Positions 35,757 through 44,840 of a stretch of 64,000 nt of DNA are shown here, in pieces. Position numbers and translations under genes: made by a program. Under the pieces are notes generated by a model, which saw only the letters and a list, made by a program, of their open reading frames with translations, was not told the origin of the DNA and made no database searches. The stretch comes from CAUZWH01 sp965247665 (GTDB lineage: Bacteria > Pseudomonadota > Alphaproteobacteria > SHVV01). The stretch is taken from contig CBDFHH010000004.1 in assembly GCA_965247665.1 (NCBI GenBank), positions 930,001 to 994,000 of the forward strand, read 5' to 3'. Position 1 is the stretch's first letter. Each line of letters opens with the position of its first letter.

Positions 35757-36053
35757 GCTCGCATAGGCCGTGCAGCTCGCTTACCTGCACTTCCCTTATA
35801 CGTCAAAAGGCGGGACAGCGGATCAGGATTGAACCATGAGCGGAAACGAAAACCGCACGATCGACCGGGCCCGCCAATGCGGTAACGCGCGGTTCGCGTT
35901 CAAGCTGCCGGCGGCGGAGATGCCGGTCCGAAGGCGGCGTGCGGCCGTGATTTCTTGACCGGACGCGGCCTCGACGCAACGCGATCCCGGAGCTGAGGGT
36001 CGCGGTGTCATGGCGGGCACGTCGTGCGCCGACCCGGTTTGCGCGTCGGCGAA
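35757..36053. other. Intergenic gap, nothing convincing
   Basis: Between two minus-strand genes. A 40-codon plus-strand frame from 35836 has no recognisable domain. No hairpin with T-run is seen. Confidence 0.4.
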
Positions 36054-36455
36054 CTACAGCTGCGCTTTCTTGGCGGCGATGCGTTCGGCGGTTTTGGCTT
36101 TGTCGATGACGAAGCGGCCGTGGGAGCCGCGCGCGATCAGTTCGTCGACCGTGTCGCGGGCGGTCATATCGAAGGTCAGGCGGCGGCCTTCGATCGCCGA
36201 GAGTGTGACCGTCATCTCCACCCACATTCCGAGCGGCGTCGCCGCGAGATGCTCGATATTGATGAACGTGCCGACCGTGTCTTCGTCGTCGTCGAGGTGG
36301 GCGAGCACGGCGTTGCGGCAGCTACGCTCCATATCGAGGACCAGCGACGGCGTCGCGTAGACACGAAAATCCTCGCCCAAGTAGCCGATCGTGCGGTCGC
36401 GATCGACATCGAAGCGTTCGCTGGATTCGATACCCACAGCGAGAGTGTCTTTCAT
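36054..36455 (-). CDS. FlK-like thioesterase (hot-dog fold)
   Basis: 133 residues from the ATG at 36455 (GGGGGA upstream); earlier in-frame starts add no family sequence. It matches the fluoroacetyl-CoA-specific thioesterase FlK family: catalytic Thr in YATPSLV, Glu in LDMERSC and His in IEHLAATPLG, followed by VEGRRL-type IEGRRLTFDMTARD and DELIARGSHGRFVI. FlK hydrolyses fluoroacetyl-CoA; most relatives are general thioesterases with unknown substrate, and fluoroacetate resistance cannot be claimed. Confidence 0.8.
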   Translation of the reverse strand: MKDTLAVGIESSERFDVDRDRTIGYLGEDFRVYATPSLVLDMERSCRNAVLAHLDDDEDTVGTFINIEHLAATPLGMWVEMTVTLSAIEGRRLTFDMTARDTVDELIARGSHGRFVIDKAKTAERIAAKKAQL

Positions 36456-36631
36456 AAACGATCCCCCGATCCGAATGACGTTCGCACCCCGAACCGGTCT
36501 CGGGTAGCTCCGCGACGATCGAACGGCGCTCGCCGGCAAGCGCGCGCAGAAGAAATCGTCGAGCCTTGTTCCCACAACAGCATGGCGTTCGACATCAACG
36601 ACCGCGAAACCGACATTTCGCGCGAGTGCTG

Positions 36632-36678
36632 GCAAGGTTCACCAAGGCAAGGCTCACTAAGCAAAAGCTCACCAAGGA
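36632..36678. repeat. Degenerate 15-bp tandem repeats
   Basis: Three imperfect copies: CAAGGTTCACC, AAGGCAAGGCTCACT, AAGCAAAAGCTCACC, then AAGGAG. They lie in the 288-bp gap between the thioesterase and BNR genes, which otherwise shows no gene. Confidence 0.55.
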
Positions 36679-36743
36679 GAGCATTGGCGACGCCGCGAGC
36701 AGCTCATCGCCGGCGCCGCCATACCGGGTCGTGCCGGCTGTCT

Positions 36744-37820
36744 TCAGGCCGCCGCGCCCAACAAGGCGTAGTGCATGCTCTTGGAGATCGGCGGCAGGCC
36801 GCTGACGATCTCGGCCCAATTTTCGCCGCCATCTTCGCTGGCCCAGATTTCGCCGCTTACCGTGGCACCGTAGACTGCGAACGAGTCGCCCCAATCCTCG
36901 AGGCTGACCGCCTGGAACGAGGGCGTCAGCCGGTCGGGCAGCCCGTTGCGCAAAGGCGTCCAGCTGTTGCCGCCGTCGCTGCTGCGCGATACCCGCGAGC
37001 CGGTCGTGCCGCGCGGTCCCCATTGGCCCGGCTCTGTTTCGGCAGCCGTGACGAAGATGGTCGTGGGGTCGTGGGGTCGCACCACCAGGCAGTCCGGGTA
37101 GCCGCCGATAGTATGCTCTGCGTCTGTACGCTGCTGCCAACTGGCGCCGCCGTCGTTGGATACGTAGGTCCCGACCCCGCTCGAGAGATAGATCTGATCG
37201 GGATCGGTCGGGTTGATCGCGGTGCGGTGCACGTCGTCGTCCATGCCCGACACCACGGCGAAGCTTGCGCCGCCGTCGGTCGTTTTCAGGAGCCCACCCT
37301 GCTCGATGCTGACATACATCGTCTGCGGATCTTTGGGATGGAAGCAGATGTGCTTGGTGTGCGCGGTGTGCGGCGGCCCCGGGAACGTCCAGGCCGACAT
37401 ATCGACCGAGCGCAGCGCCGGAAGTTCATGCCAATTGCGACCGAGATCGTCGCTGTAAAACAGATGTGCCGGCTCGGTACCGGCGTAGATGCGGCTGCTG
37501 CCGTTGGTGCGCGCCGCGGCCATGCAGTAGACGTCCGGTTCGGTCAGGCCGTGGTCGCGGCGCTCCCAGGTCGCCCCTCCATCCTCGCTGACATGCACCG
37601 AACCCTCATTGGCGCCGGCGACGATTGCCCCGCTCGCGGGCTCGATGAGCAGCGCGTGGATGTGCTTGTCGGCAAGCCAGCGCTCGTCCGGCTGCCACCG
37701 CTGCCCCGCCGCCTCGCGGGCGAGGCGAACGATCCCCTCTTTGGTGCCGACCAGGATTTCGTTGGACGGCGCGGAACATTTGAAGGTGGAATCACCACCA
37801 TGCGACAGTGTCAGGGTCAT
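36744..37820 (-). CDS. BNR/Asp-box repeat protein (sialidase-like beta-propeller)
   Basis: 358 residues without signal peptide. At least five Asp-box motifs (S-x-D-x-G-x-x-W): SEDGGATWERR, SDDLGRNWHEL, KTTDGGASF, SNDGGASWQQR, SSDGGNSWTPL and SEDGGENWAEI. This gives a six- or seven-bladed propeller like sialidases and photosystem assembly factor YCF48. Catalytic sialidase residues are not evident. Such cytosolic exo-alpha-sialidase-like proteins are common in environmental alphaproteobacteria, role unknown. Confidence 0.82.
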   Translation of the reverse strand: MTLTLSHGGDSTFKCSAPSNEILVGTKEGIVRLAREAAGQRWQPDERWLADKHIHALLIEPASGAIVAGANEGSVHVSEDGGATWERRDHGLTEPDVYCMAAARTNGSSRIYAGTEPAHLFYSDDLGRNWHELPALRSVDMSAWTFPGPPHTAHTKHICFHPKDPQTMYVSIEQGGLLKTTDGGASFAVVSGMDDDVHRTAINPTDPDQIYLSSGVGTYVSNDGGASWQQRTDAEHTIGGYPDCLVVRPHDPTTIFVTAAETEPGQWGPRGTTGSRVSRSSDGGNSWTPLRNGLPDRLTPSFQAVSLEDWGDSFAVYGATVSGEIWASEDGGENWAEIVSGLPPISKSMHYALLGAAA

Positions 37821-37885
37821 GGCTGCCTCCTTTGTCGGCCGCCATTATAGCACCGCGGCGCCGAGAGGGTTTGGAGATCGGAATG

Positions 37886-38329
37886 TTAGAGATCGTCGCG
37901 ATAGACCTTTTCGCGACGTTCGTGGCGTTCTTGCGCTTCGATGCTCAGGGTGGCGATCGGGCGCGCCTCCAGCCGCTTCAGGTTGATCGGCTCGCCGGTA
38001 TCCTCGCAGAAGCCGTAAGTCCCGTCCTCGATGCGCTGCAGCGCATCGTCGATCTTCGTGATCAGCTTGCGCTCGCGGTCGCGGGTCCGCAACTCCAGGG
38101 CCCGGTCGGTCTCGGTGGACGCCCGATCGGCGAGGTCGATCTCGTGCTCGCTATCGTCCTGGAGGTGTTGCAGGGTCTGGCTCGATTCCTGAAGCAACTC
38201 GCCGCGCCAACCGAGGAGCTTGCGACGGAAATACTCCCGCTGGCGCGCGCCCATGAAGGATTCGTCTTCGCCGGGTTTGTAGTTCTTGGGCAGGCGTTTG
38301 ACGCGTTTGCTCACCTTTGCCTTGGACAT
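37886..38329 (-). CDS. dksA: RNA polymerase-binding protein DksA
   Basis: 147 residues from the ATG at 38329 (AAGGAAG upstream); a longer frame to 38404 is unlikely. Coiled-coil DSEHEIDLADRASTETDRALELRTRDRERKLITKIDDALQRI carries the acidic tip D-x-x-D-x-A at DLADRAS. The C-terminal zinc-finger region (GFCEDTGEPINLKRLEARPIATLSIEAQE) keeps only one of four zinc cysteines, as in many alphaproteobacterial DksA proteins. With ppGpp it tunes rRNA and amino-acid promoters. Confidence 0.92.
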   Translation of the reverse strand: MSKAKVSKRVKRLPKNYKPGEDESFMGARQREYFRRKLLGWRGELLQESSQTLQHLQDDSEHEIDLADRASTETDRALELRTRDRERKLITKIDDALQRIEDGTYGFCEDTGEPINLKRLEARPIATLSIEAQERHERREKVYRDDL

Positions 38330-38566
38330 ACTTTCTTCCTTACTCCGACGCTGTGAGCTGAGACAAAAGCGCGGGTTTATATCAACCTGCCGGTCGCCCA
38401 GCAAGGTCGTATCTCGGCCGCGAAATGCGCGGCGAGGTCGCTGACATTGCAGACCTGCGCGCGCTGCCGCGCGATCGCCGAGGCGGTATCGGTATGCGCT
38501 CGCGCCCCGGATTCGCTGTCCGATCGCCGGCGCCGGGGAGCGGGGGAAGCGCTCGGCGACGCTAGA

Positions 38567-40249
38567 CTAGGCGTAGTAGAAGATCAGCACCGCGGCCAGC
38601 AGAATCGCGACCCACAGCACCATGCTGCCCGACGGCCAGTTGCGGGCCAGGGCGCCGTGCGGGCCGTGGTGGCGAAACACCTCGGCGATGATGCGATCGA
38701 TCTGCAGGCGCACCGAGGAACGCACCTGATCGTCGATCGAGGCGATCGTCCGCCCCGCCGCGAGTGCCGCGCCCTTGCCCAGGACGCGATAGAACCAGTC
38801 CCAATCCAGGCTGATGGTCAGGGTACGCTGCATCCAGGGCAGCAGAACGAAGAAGGCGAGCCCGGCGAACAGCAGGAGCTGCAGCATGGTGACGATGTGG
38901 GCCGGCGTGTAGGGCACGTAGTCGACCGGGTAGGGGAGGATCGCGTAGAGCGGCGCCGGATAGACGCCGAGGGCGATGCACAGGAACGCGAACAGCAGCA
39001 TCGATGCGCGCATCGTCCATGGCGGGTCGGGCGGGCGCAAGCCCGAGTCCTTCTGGAAAAACACGAACCATGGGAACTTGATGCCGGCGTGCAGGAATAC
39101 GCCGGCGGAAGCGGCGGTCAGCAGGAACCACACCAGTCCGAACTGCTCGACCGCGGCGGCTTCGCTGATCATCGACTTGCTGATGAAACCCGAAGTAAGC
39201 GGGAATGACGAGATCGCCAGCGCGCCGACGATGCCGCAAGCGGCGGTGAGCGGCATGCTTTGAAACAGACCGCCGAGGTCGGAGCATTTGCGCCGTCCGG
39301 TCATCGCCAGCACCGCGCCGGCCGACATCAACAGCAACGCCTTGTAAATGATGTGGGTGAAGGCGTGGGCGGCGGCGCCGTTGAGCGCGAGTTCGGTGCC
39401 GATGCCGATGCCGGTGACCATGAAGCCGACCTGGTTGACGATCGAATAGGCCAGGATGCGGCGCATGTCGTTTTCGAGCAGCGCGTAGGTGATGCCGTAG
39501 AACATCATATAGAGGCCGAAATAGATCAGGATCTCGGCGCCGGGGAATCCGCGCAGCAGTACAAAGACCGCGGTCTTGGTGGTGAAGGCGGAAAGGAACA
39601 CCATGCCGCTCGGCGAGGTTTCGGGATAGGCGTCGGGGATCCAGGCCGACAGCGGCGGTGCGCCGGCGTTGAGCAGGAAGCCGGCGAGGATCAGCCAGCG
39701 CGGCCAACCGTCGGTCGCCATCGCCTGGAACGCCAGCGAACCGGTCTCGCCGACATGGCCGATGATGCCGGCCATCAGCACGACGCCGCCGAGCAGGTGG
39801 ATCATGACGTAGCGCATGCCGGCGCGCCGCGCCCCGTCGCCACCGGCCGACCAGATCACCAGGGTTGAGCCGACCGCCATCACCTCCCAGAACACGAACA
39901 CCGTGAGCAGGTCGCCGGCGAAGGTCACGCCGATGGCGGCACCGGCGTAGACATAGGCGGCGGCGAGCTCGCCGCGATGCGCGTGGCCGATTGCGAACAG
40001 GCCGCCTGCGAAAGCCATGATCGCGAACACGGTGGCGAAGAGCCGGCCGAGCCGGCTGCCCTCGACCGGGGTCAGGCTGTAGTCGAGGAAGGCGATCTCG
40101 AGGGCGGCGCCGTCGCCGACCTGCCAGATCATGGCAAGCACGAGCAGCGGCAGCCCGAGCAACAACGCGCGGCGCAAGCCCTCGCCGACGAACGGCAGGA
40201 TGAGGCCGCCGACGATCAGGATCAGGCCGGGCGGGACGGCGTCAATCAT
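38567..40249 (-). CDS. MrpD/NuoM-like antiporter subunit (third D-like copy)
   Basis: 560 residues from the ATG at 40249, which overlaps the previous stop. About 14-16 membrane helices of the NuoL/M/N-MrpA/D family. Retains the helix-5 Glu (VFVFWEVMAVGS) and lysines in TTKTAVFVLLRGF and IIYKALLLM, but the usual helix-7 Lys region is GFLLNAGAPPLSAWIPDAYP, without Lys. A long amphipathic C-terminal extension ends in another helix. It is last of the Mrp operon. Probable proton-translocating subunit of the complex. Confidence 0.86.
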   Translation of the reverse strand: MIDAVPPGLILIVGGLILPFVGEGLRRALLLGLPLLVLAMIWQVGDGAALEIAFLDYSLTPVEGSRLGRLFATVFAIMAFAGGLFAIGHAHRGELAAAYVYAGAAIGVTFAGDLLTVFVFWEVMAVGSTLVIWSAGGDGARRAGMRYVMIHLLGGVVLMAGIIGHVGETGSLAFQAMATDGWPRWLILAGFLLNAGAPPLSAWIPDAYPETSPSGMVFLSAFTTKTAVFVLLRGFPGAEILIYFGLYMMFYGITYALLENDMRRILAYSIVNQVGFMVTGIGIGTELALNGAAAHAFTHIIYKALLLMSAGAVLAMTGRRKCSDLGGLFQSMPLTAACGIVGALAISSFPLTSGFISKSMISEAAAVEQFGLVWFLLTAASAGVFLHAGIKFPWFVFFQKDSGLRPPDPPWTMRASMLLFAFLCIALGVYPAPLYAILPYPVDYVPYTPAHIVTMLQLLLFAGLAFFVLLPWMQRTLTISLDWDWFYRVLGKGAALAAGRTIASIDDQVRSSVRLQIDRIIAEVFRHHGPHGALARNWPSGSMVLWVAILLAAVLIFYYA

Positions 40250-40541
40250 CGTTGCTTGCGGGCGCCGAATCGGCATCGCGGCCGTAATAGTCGTCGCCGC
40301 GCTTGATCGCGGCGCCGAGCAATTTGGCGCCGAGCACCATGGCGACGCAGGTGATGAAGCCGTACCAGGCGTTGAAGCCGACGCTGCCGTCGAAACCGAA
40401 CGCGCCGTGGTGGTCGATGCCGAACTCGGCAATCACGGTTACGCCGAGAATGGCGTAGAGCGCCCACCACAGCCTGCGGATGATCTTGGGCCGCCGGAGC
40501 CAGTGGGTCGGCGGTGCGGGGTTGGTCGTCGGGTCCGCCAC
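40242..40541 (-). CDS. Small two-helix membrane protein in the Mrp operon
   Basis: 99 residues from a GTG at 40541 with GGAG seven bases upstream; it starts two bases after the preceding stop. Two hydrophobic helices (LWWALYAILGVTVIAEFGI and YGFITCVAMVLGAKLLGAAI) with a short loop HHGAFGFDGSVGFNAW and a charged, soluble tail. I do not recognise a named family. Its position between two D-like subunits and its overlap with the last suggest an accessory or assembly part of this antiporter. Confidence 0.72.
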   Translation of the reverse strand: MADPTTNPAPPTHWLRRPKIIRRLWWALYAILGVTVIAEFGIDHHGAFGFDGSVGFNAWYGFITCVAMVLGAKLLGAAIKRGDDYYGRDADSAPASNDD

Positions 40542-40543
40542 CG

Positions 40544-41998
40544 TCAGTCTCCGGTGATGCCCCGGACCAGAGCAAGCACCTGATCGGGAAACAGGAACAG
40601 GAGCACGGTGCCCGCCGCGGTCAGCAGGATGGCGCCGACCATCGTGGGCGGCGCCTCGCCGTGGCTCGGCGGCTGGTTCGGCGCGCGGAAGAACGCAGCA
40701 TAGACGATCGGCAGGAAGTAGGCCGCGTTGATGAGCGTCGAGAGGATCAGCGCCGCCAGCGCGATCGTCGCACCGGCTTCGACCGCGCCGGACATCAGGT
40801 ACCACTTGCTGATGAAGCCGGCGGTCGGCGGCAGCCCGATCATCGACAGCGAGCCGATCGCGAACGCCGCCATGGTGAACGGCATCGCCCGGCCGATTCC
40901 GTCGAGCTGGCCGATTTCGGTCTTGTGCGCGGCGATCAAGATCGCACCGGCGCAGAAGAACAGGGTGATCTTGCCGAACGCATGCATGGCGATGTGCAGC
41001 GCACCGCCGGTGATGCCGGTGCCGGTCGCCAGCATCGCTCCGAGCACGACGTAGCTGAGCTGGCTGACGGTAGAGTAGGCGAGGCGCCGTTTGAGATTGT
41101 TCTGACGCAGCGCGATCAGCGACGCCAGCAGCAGCGTGATCACTGCCGCGTACATCATCAGCCGGCTCGAGCCGAGCGCCTGGAGCAGGTCGATGCCGAA
41201 GACATAGACCGCCACCTTGAGGACGGTGAAGACGCCGGCCTTGACGACGGCGACCGCGTGCAGCAACGCGCTGACCGGGGTGGGCGCGACCATCGCCGCC
41301 GGCAGCCAGCGGTGGAACGGCATCAGCGCGGCCTTGCCGATGCCGAACACGTAGAGCACCAGGAGCACGGCGGCGGTCGCTTCGGAGGCATGGTGGGCGA
41401 GGATGCCGCCGTCCTTGAAGTCGAGCGTGCCCGACAGCGTCCAGGTCCACAGGATGGCGAGCAGCTGCAGCGCGATCGATGTGCCCAGCAACAGGCCGAG
41501 ATAGGTGCGACCGGCGCGCCGTGCTTCGTCGCCGCCGCTGTGGGTGACCAGCGGGAAGGTCGAGAGCGTGAGGATCTCGTAGAAGATGAACAGGGTGAAC
41601 AGGTTGGCGGCGAACGCGACGCCCATGGTGCTGCCCAGCGCGATCGCGAAGTAGGCGTAGAAGCGGGTCTGGTTCTCCTCCCCGTGGGCGCGCATGTAGC
41701 CGAAGGCGTAGAACGAGGTCGGAATCCACAGGAAGCTGGCGATCAGTCCGAACAGCATGCCGAGCGGTTCGACCGCGAAAGCGAGGTCGATGCCGGGGAG
41801 CACGGTGAACCAGGTCGCGCTCGGCCTGGCCCCGGCCTGTACCGGTTCGAGCAGGCTGGCGACCAGCAGGAACAGCACCACCGAAATCACCACCGTGACG
41901 GTCTCGCGCAGGTTGGGCCAGCGCCCGGTGAGCCCGATCAGGACCGAGCCTCCCAGGGGCGTCAGCACCGCGAGGGTGATGATCGACGCGTCGCTCAT
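40544..41998 (-). CDS. MrpD/MrpA-N-like antiporter subunit (second D-like copy)
   Basis: 484 residues from the ATG at 41998, overlapping the upstream mrpD stop (ATGA). About 14 helices. Key charged residues of the family are in place: Glu in LFIFYEILTLS, Lys in GIGKAALMPFHRWLPAAM, and His/Lys in LLHAVAVVKAGVF and MHAFGKITLFF. More like NuoL/MrpA N-terminal modules in the HRWLPAAMVAPTPVSALLH stretch than the first copy. Likely one of several proton channels in the antiporter. Confidence 0.86.
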   Translation of the reverse strand: MSDASIITLAVLTPLGGSVLIGLTGRWPNLRETVTVVISVVLFLLVASLLEPVQAGARPSATWFTVLPGIDLAFAVEPLGMLFGLIASFLWIPTSFYAFGYMRAHGEENQTRFYAYFAIALGSTMGVAFAANLFTLFIFYEILTLSTFPLVTHSGGDEARRAGRTYLGLLLGTSIALQLLAILWTWTLSGTLDFKDGGILAHHASEATAAVLLVLYVFGIGKAALMPFHRWLPAAMVAPTPVSALLHAVAVVKAGVFTVLKVAVYVFGIDLLQALGSSRLMMYAAVITLLLASLIALRQNNLKRRLAYSTVSQLSYVVLGAMLATGTGITGGALHIAMHAFGKITLFFCAGAILIAAHKTEIGQLDGIGRAMPFTMAAFAIGSLSMIGLPPTAGFISKWYLMSGAVEAGATIALAALILSTLINAAYFLPIVYAAFFRAPNQPPSHGEAPPTMVGAILLTAAGTVLLFLFPDQVLALVRGITGD

Positions 41999-43476
41999 GG
42001 CGTGATGCCCAACAGGGATTCGGCCGCCCGGCTGGCGACACCGATCGAGAGCTCGGTGTCGAGGCCGAAATAGATGCACGCGGCGGCGAGCAAAAGGGTC
42101 GGGATCAGGATCTGCGGCGGCGCCTCGCCCTTGTCGGCATGGTCGGCGATGGGGGCGCGCATGTAGACGATCTCGACCACGCGCCAGACATAGACCACCG
42201 CCAGCAGCGAACTCAGCAAGATCAGGACCGCGACCGGCCACCAGCCGATATCGAGGGCGGCGCGCACGAGATAGAGCTTGCTGATGAAACCGACCGTGCC
42301 GGGGACGCCGATCAGGCTGAGACCGGCGACGACCAGCGCCGCGAAGGTCAACGGCATGCGTCTGCCGAGACCCTGCAGCGTGTCGCTGTGGACCGAGGCG
42401 TGGCGCAGGAACACCGCGCCCAGGCACATGAAAATCGCGCCCTTCATCAGCGCGTGGTTGAACAGATGGACGATGCCGCCGGTCAGGCCGAGCGTGGTGG
42501 CGAAGCTGATACCGAGCATCATGTAGCCGACCTGGGCGACGCTGGAATAGGCGAACATGCGCTTGATGTCGTCCTGGAAGATCGCCACCACCGAAGCGGC
42601 GAACATGGCGATCACCGCGAGCGGCAGCAGGATCGCGCCAACCTGCATGTCGGCAAATGCGAACGAGACCCCGAACACGGTGAACGCGAAACGCAGGAAC
42701 ATGTAGACCGCGACCTTGGTTGCGGTTGCCGCGAGCAGCACGGTGACTGCGGAGGGCGCGAAGGTATAGGCGTTGGGCAGCCACAAATGGAGCGGGAACA
42801 TTGCCAGTTTGAGGCCGATGCCGACGGTGAGGAAAGCGAACGCCGCCTGCACGGTGCCGGAATCGGACAGCGGCGCGATGCGCTCGGCGAGGTCGCGCAT
42901 GTTGAGCGTGCCGGTGACCATGTACAGAAAGCCGACGCCGATCAGGATGAAGGTGGCGCCGATCGTGCCCATGATCAGGTACTGATAGGCCGCAGTCAGC
43001 GCGCGGCGGTCGCGTCCCATGCTGATCAGCGCGTAGGACGACAGCGAAGAGATCTCCAGGAATACGAACAGGTTGAAGGCGTCGCCGGTGATGGCGATGC
43101 CGAGCAGCCCGGTGATGGTGAGCAGCATCATCGTATAGAACAGCGCGTGCTTTTCGCGCGGCACCTCGGCGTCGACGCTGGTACGGGCATAGGGCAGCAC
43201 CAGAGCGGCGATGCCGGAGACGATCAGCAGCACGAACATGTTGACCGAGTCGACGCGGTATTCGATGCCCCACGGCACCGCCCAGCCGCCGAGCTCGTAG
43301 GAGATGGCGCCGCCGGCGCTTACCTGCACCAGCAGGGCGATCGAGATCGCGAACGCGGCCCAGCACACCAGCGTGGCGAAACCCCACACCAGAGTGGGGT
43401 GGCGCAGCAGCACGCAGAGCGGCGCCGCGACCAGCGGCACCACCACTTGCAGCGCCGGGAGATGGGCGGCGATCAC
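41995..43476 (-). CDS. mrpD: Na+/H+ antiporter subunit MrpD (first D-like copy)
   Basis: 493 residues, about 14 helices. Has Glu in LFVFLEISSLSS, Lys in GLKLAMFPLHLWLPNAYT and LAATATKVAVYMFLR, and NHALMKGAIFM. It follows mrpC with ATGA overlap, the normal MrpC-MrpD position (also MbhG-MbhH and NuoK-NuoN), so it is the canonical MrpD. Mrp complexes exchange cytoplasmic Na+ for H+ and are needed at alkaline pH or high salt. Confidence 0.9.
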   Translation of the reverse strand: MIAAHLPALQVVVPLVAAPLCVLLRHPTLVWGFATLVCWAAFAISIALLVQVSAGGAISYELGGWAVPWGIEYRVDSVNMFVLLIVSGIAALVLPYARTSVDAEVPREKHALFYTMMLLTITGLLGIAITGDAFNLFVFLEISSLSSYALISMGRDRRALTAAYQYLIMGTIGATFILIGVGFLYMVTGTLNMRDLAERIAPLSDSGTVQAAFAFLTVGIGLKLAMFPLHLWLPNAYTFAPSAVTVLLAATATKVAVYMFLRFAFTVFGVSFAFADMQVGAILLPLAVIAMFAASVVAIFQDDIKRMFAYSSVAQVGYMMLGISFATTLGLTGGIVHLFNHALMKGAIFMCLGAVFLRHASVHSDTLQGLGRRMPLTFAALVVAGLSLIGVPGTVGFISKLYLVRAALDIGWWPVAVLILLSSLLAVVYVWRVVEIVYMRAPIADHADKGEAPPQILIPTLLLAAACIYFGLDTELSIGVASRAAESLLGITP

Positions 43477-43835
43477 GGCTCGCGCTCGAGAGCGACGATG
43501 TCGTCCTCCTCGACCGTGCCGTAGGCCTCGTGGATACGGACGACGAGGGCCAGACCGAGCGCGCTGGTGGCGACGCCGACGACGATCGCGGTGAGGATCA
43601 GCACGTGGGGCAGGGGGTTGGAGTAGATCTCGACCCCCGGCGCGGCGATCGGCGCGGTTCCGCCGATGACCTTGCCAATGCTGATATAGAGCAGGAATAC
43701 CGCGGCTTGGAAGATGTTGAGGCCGACGATCTTCTTGACCAGATTGCCGCGGGCGATAACCGTGTACATGCCGGCCATCAGCAGGAACACCGCGACCACG
43801 TAGTTGAAGCTGCCGAACAGCTCTTCGAAGGTCAC
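43473..43835 (-). CDS. mrpC: Na+/H+ antiporter subunit MrpC (NuoK-like)
   Basis: 120 residues, three helices. NuoK/MrpC pattern is clear: MAGMYTVIARGNLVKKIVGLNIFQAAVFLLYI and NPLPHVLILTAIVVGVATSALGLALVVRI. The PLPxALxLTAIVI-like motif is diagnostic. It is coupled to mrpB (4-base overlap) and to mrpD. Confidence 0.93.
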   Translation of the reverse strand: MTFEELFGSFNYVVAVFLLMAGMYTVIARGNLVKKIVGLNIFQAAVFLLYISIGKVIGGTAPIAAPGVEIYSNPLPHVLILTAIVVGVATSALGLALVVRIHEAYGTVEEDDIVALEREP

Positions 43836-44248
43836 CGGCGTTGCCCCGCGAATGCGACGAAAGCCGCGATCAGAACCGAGGCGACGGTGATGCCGACGCC
43901 GAGCTCGATGATCAGGATGCCGTAATGCTCGCCGGTCGCCGGCTTGGGCCCCAGCACCGAATAGTCGAGGTAGTTGGCGCCGAGCAGCATGTTGACGACG
44001 CCGGTGCCGGCATAGATCAGCAAGCCGAGGGCAATGCCGGCCTCTACCAGCGCCGGCGGCAGCACCTGGCGCAGCGCGGTGCGGCCGAAGATCAGCCCGT
44101 AGAGGATGAAACCGGCGGCGAAGATGACACCGGCCTGGAAGCCGCCGCCCGGGCCGAAATCGCCATGGAACTGGACGTAGAGACCGTAGAGCAGGACGAA
44201 CGGGATCAGCAGCTTGGCCATGACCCGCAGGATCGTGTAGTCACGCAT
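43832..44248 (-). CDS. mrpB: Na+/H+ antiporter subunit MrpB
   Basis: 138 residues, four helices. MnhB family signature: GLYVQFHGDFGPGGGFQAGVIFAAGFILYG and a late FELGVGI-type IIELGVGITVASVLI. MrpB is a separate protein here, preceded by the DUF4040 part, with an 8-base overlap. Confidence 0.92.
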   Translation of the reverse strand: MRDYTILRVMAKLLIPFVLLYGLYVQFHGDFGPGGGFQAGVIFAAGFILYGLIFGRTALRQVLPPALVEAGIALGLLIYAGTGVVNMLLGANYLDYSVLGPKPATGEHYGILIIELGVGITVASVLIAAFVAFAGQRR

Positions 44249-44840
44249 CGCCGTCCCTCCGATCGGTCGCTTCGGGCTCGCGGCGACCGCCGCCGAGCAG
44301 CAGCAGCACGGCGATTCCGGCGGTGAAGATGACGGTAACCTCGCCCAGCGTGTCGTAGCCGCGGTAACTGGCCAGCACCGCGGTGACGATGTTCGGGACC
44401 TTGGTTTCGGTCGGGCCCCGCTCGATGTAGCGCGGGGCGACGTGCATGTGCGCGGGCGCGTTGGCGTCGCCGAAATCGGGCGAGTCCCAGATGCCGTAGA
44501 CCAGCACGGCGCCGGTCATGATAACCACGATCAGCGGCAGCAGCGGGCGGTGCGCGGGGATCTTTTCTCGCCGCGTGGTCCGCGCCAGGGCACCGAGTGC
44601 CAGCACGGTCGATACGCCGGCGCCGACCGCGGCCTCGGTGAAGGCGACGTCGACCGCATCGAGGATCATGAACACCGCCGCCATCAGCAGGCTGAAGATG
44701 CCGGCCAGCATCACCACAGCGATCAGGCCGCGCTGGCGGATGATGGCCACGGCGATGACCATCAGGAACAGCAGCAGGGCGATGTCGGTTACGACGATGA
44801 TGAGCTCGGCTCCGAGTCGGGCGGCGCCGAACGGCGCCAC
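44241..44840 (-). CDS. MrpA C-terminal-like protein (DUF4040, MbhD+MbhE equivalent)
   Basis: About 199 residues if the GTG at 44840 is used; no ATG is available near the expected start, and this GTG would overlap mrpG by 52 bases. The DUF4040 core is clear: RGLIAVVMLAGIFSLLMAAVFMILDAVDVAFTEAAVGAGVSTVL. A second part (HRPLLPLIVVIMTGAVLVYGI ... VVTAVLASYRGYDTLGEVTVIFTAGIAVLLLL) equals MbhE. The large NuoL-like part of MrpA is missing here and is probably supplied by one of the D-like subunits. Confidence 0.82.
   Translation of the reverse strand: MAPFGAARLGAELIIVVTDIALLLFLMVIAVAIIRQRGLIAVVMLAGIFSLLMAAVFMILDAVDVAFTEAAVGAGVSTVLALGALARTTRREKIPAHRPLLPLIVVIMTGAVLVYGIWDSPDFGDANAPAHMHVAPRYIERGPTETKVPNIVTAVLASYRGYDTLGEVTVIFTAGIAVLLLLGGGRREPEATDRRDGDA

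Noticed and set aside
35836..35958. A 40-codon plus-strand gene
   Set aside because: No ribosome site of note, no domain, and a basic low-complexity tail.
40514..43524. Long plus-strand frames rich in Asp, Arg and Gln
   Set aside because: They are antisense to the mrpD-like membrane protein genes and show no domain or ribosome site.
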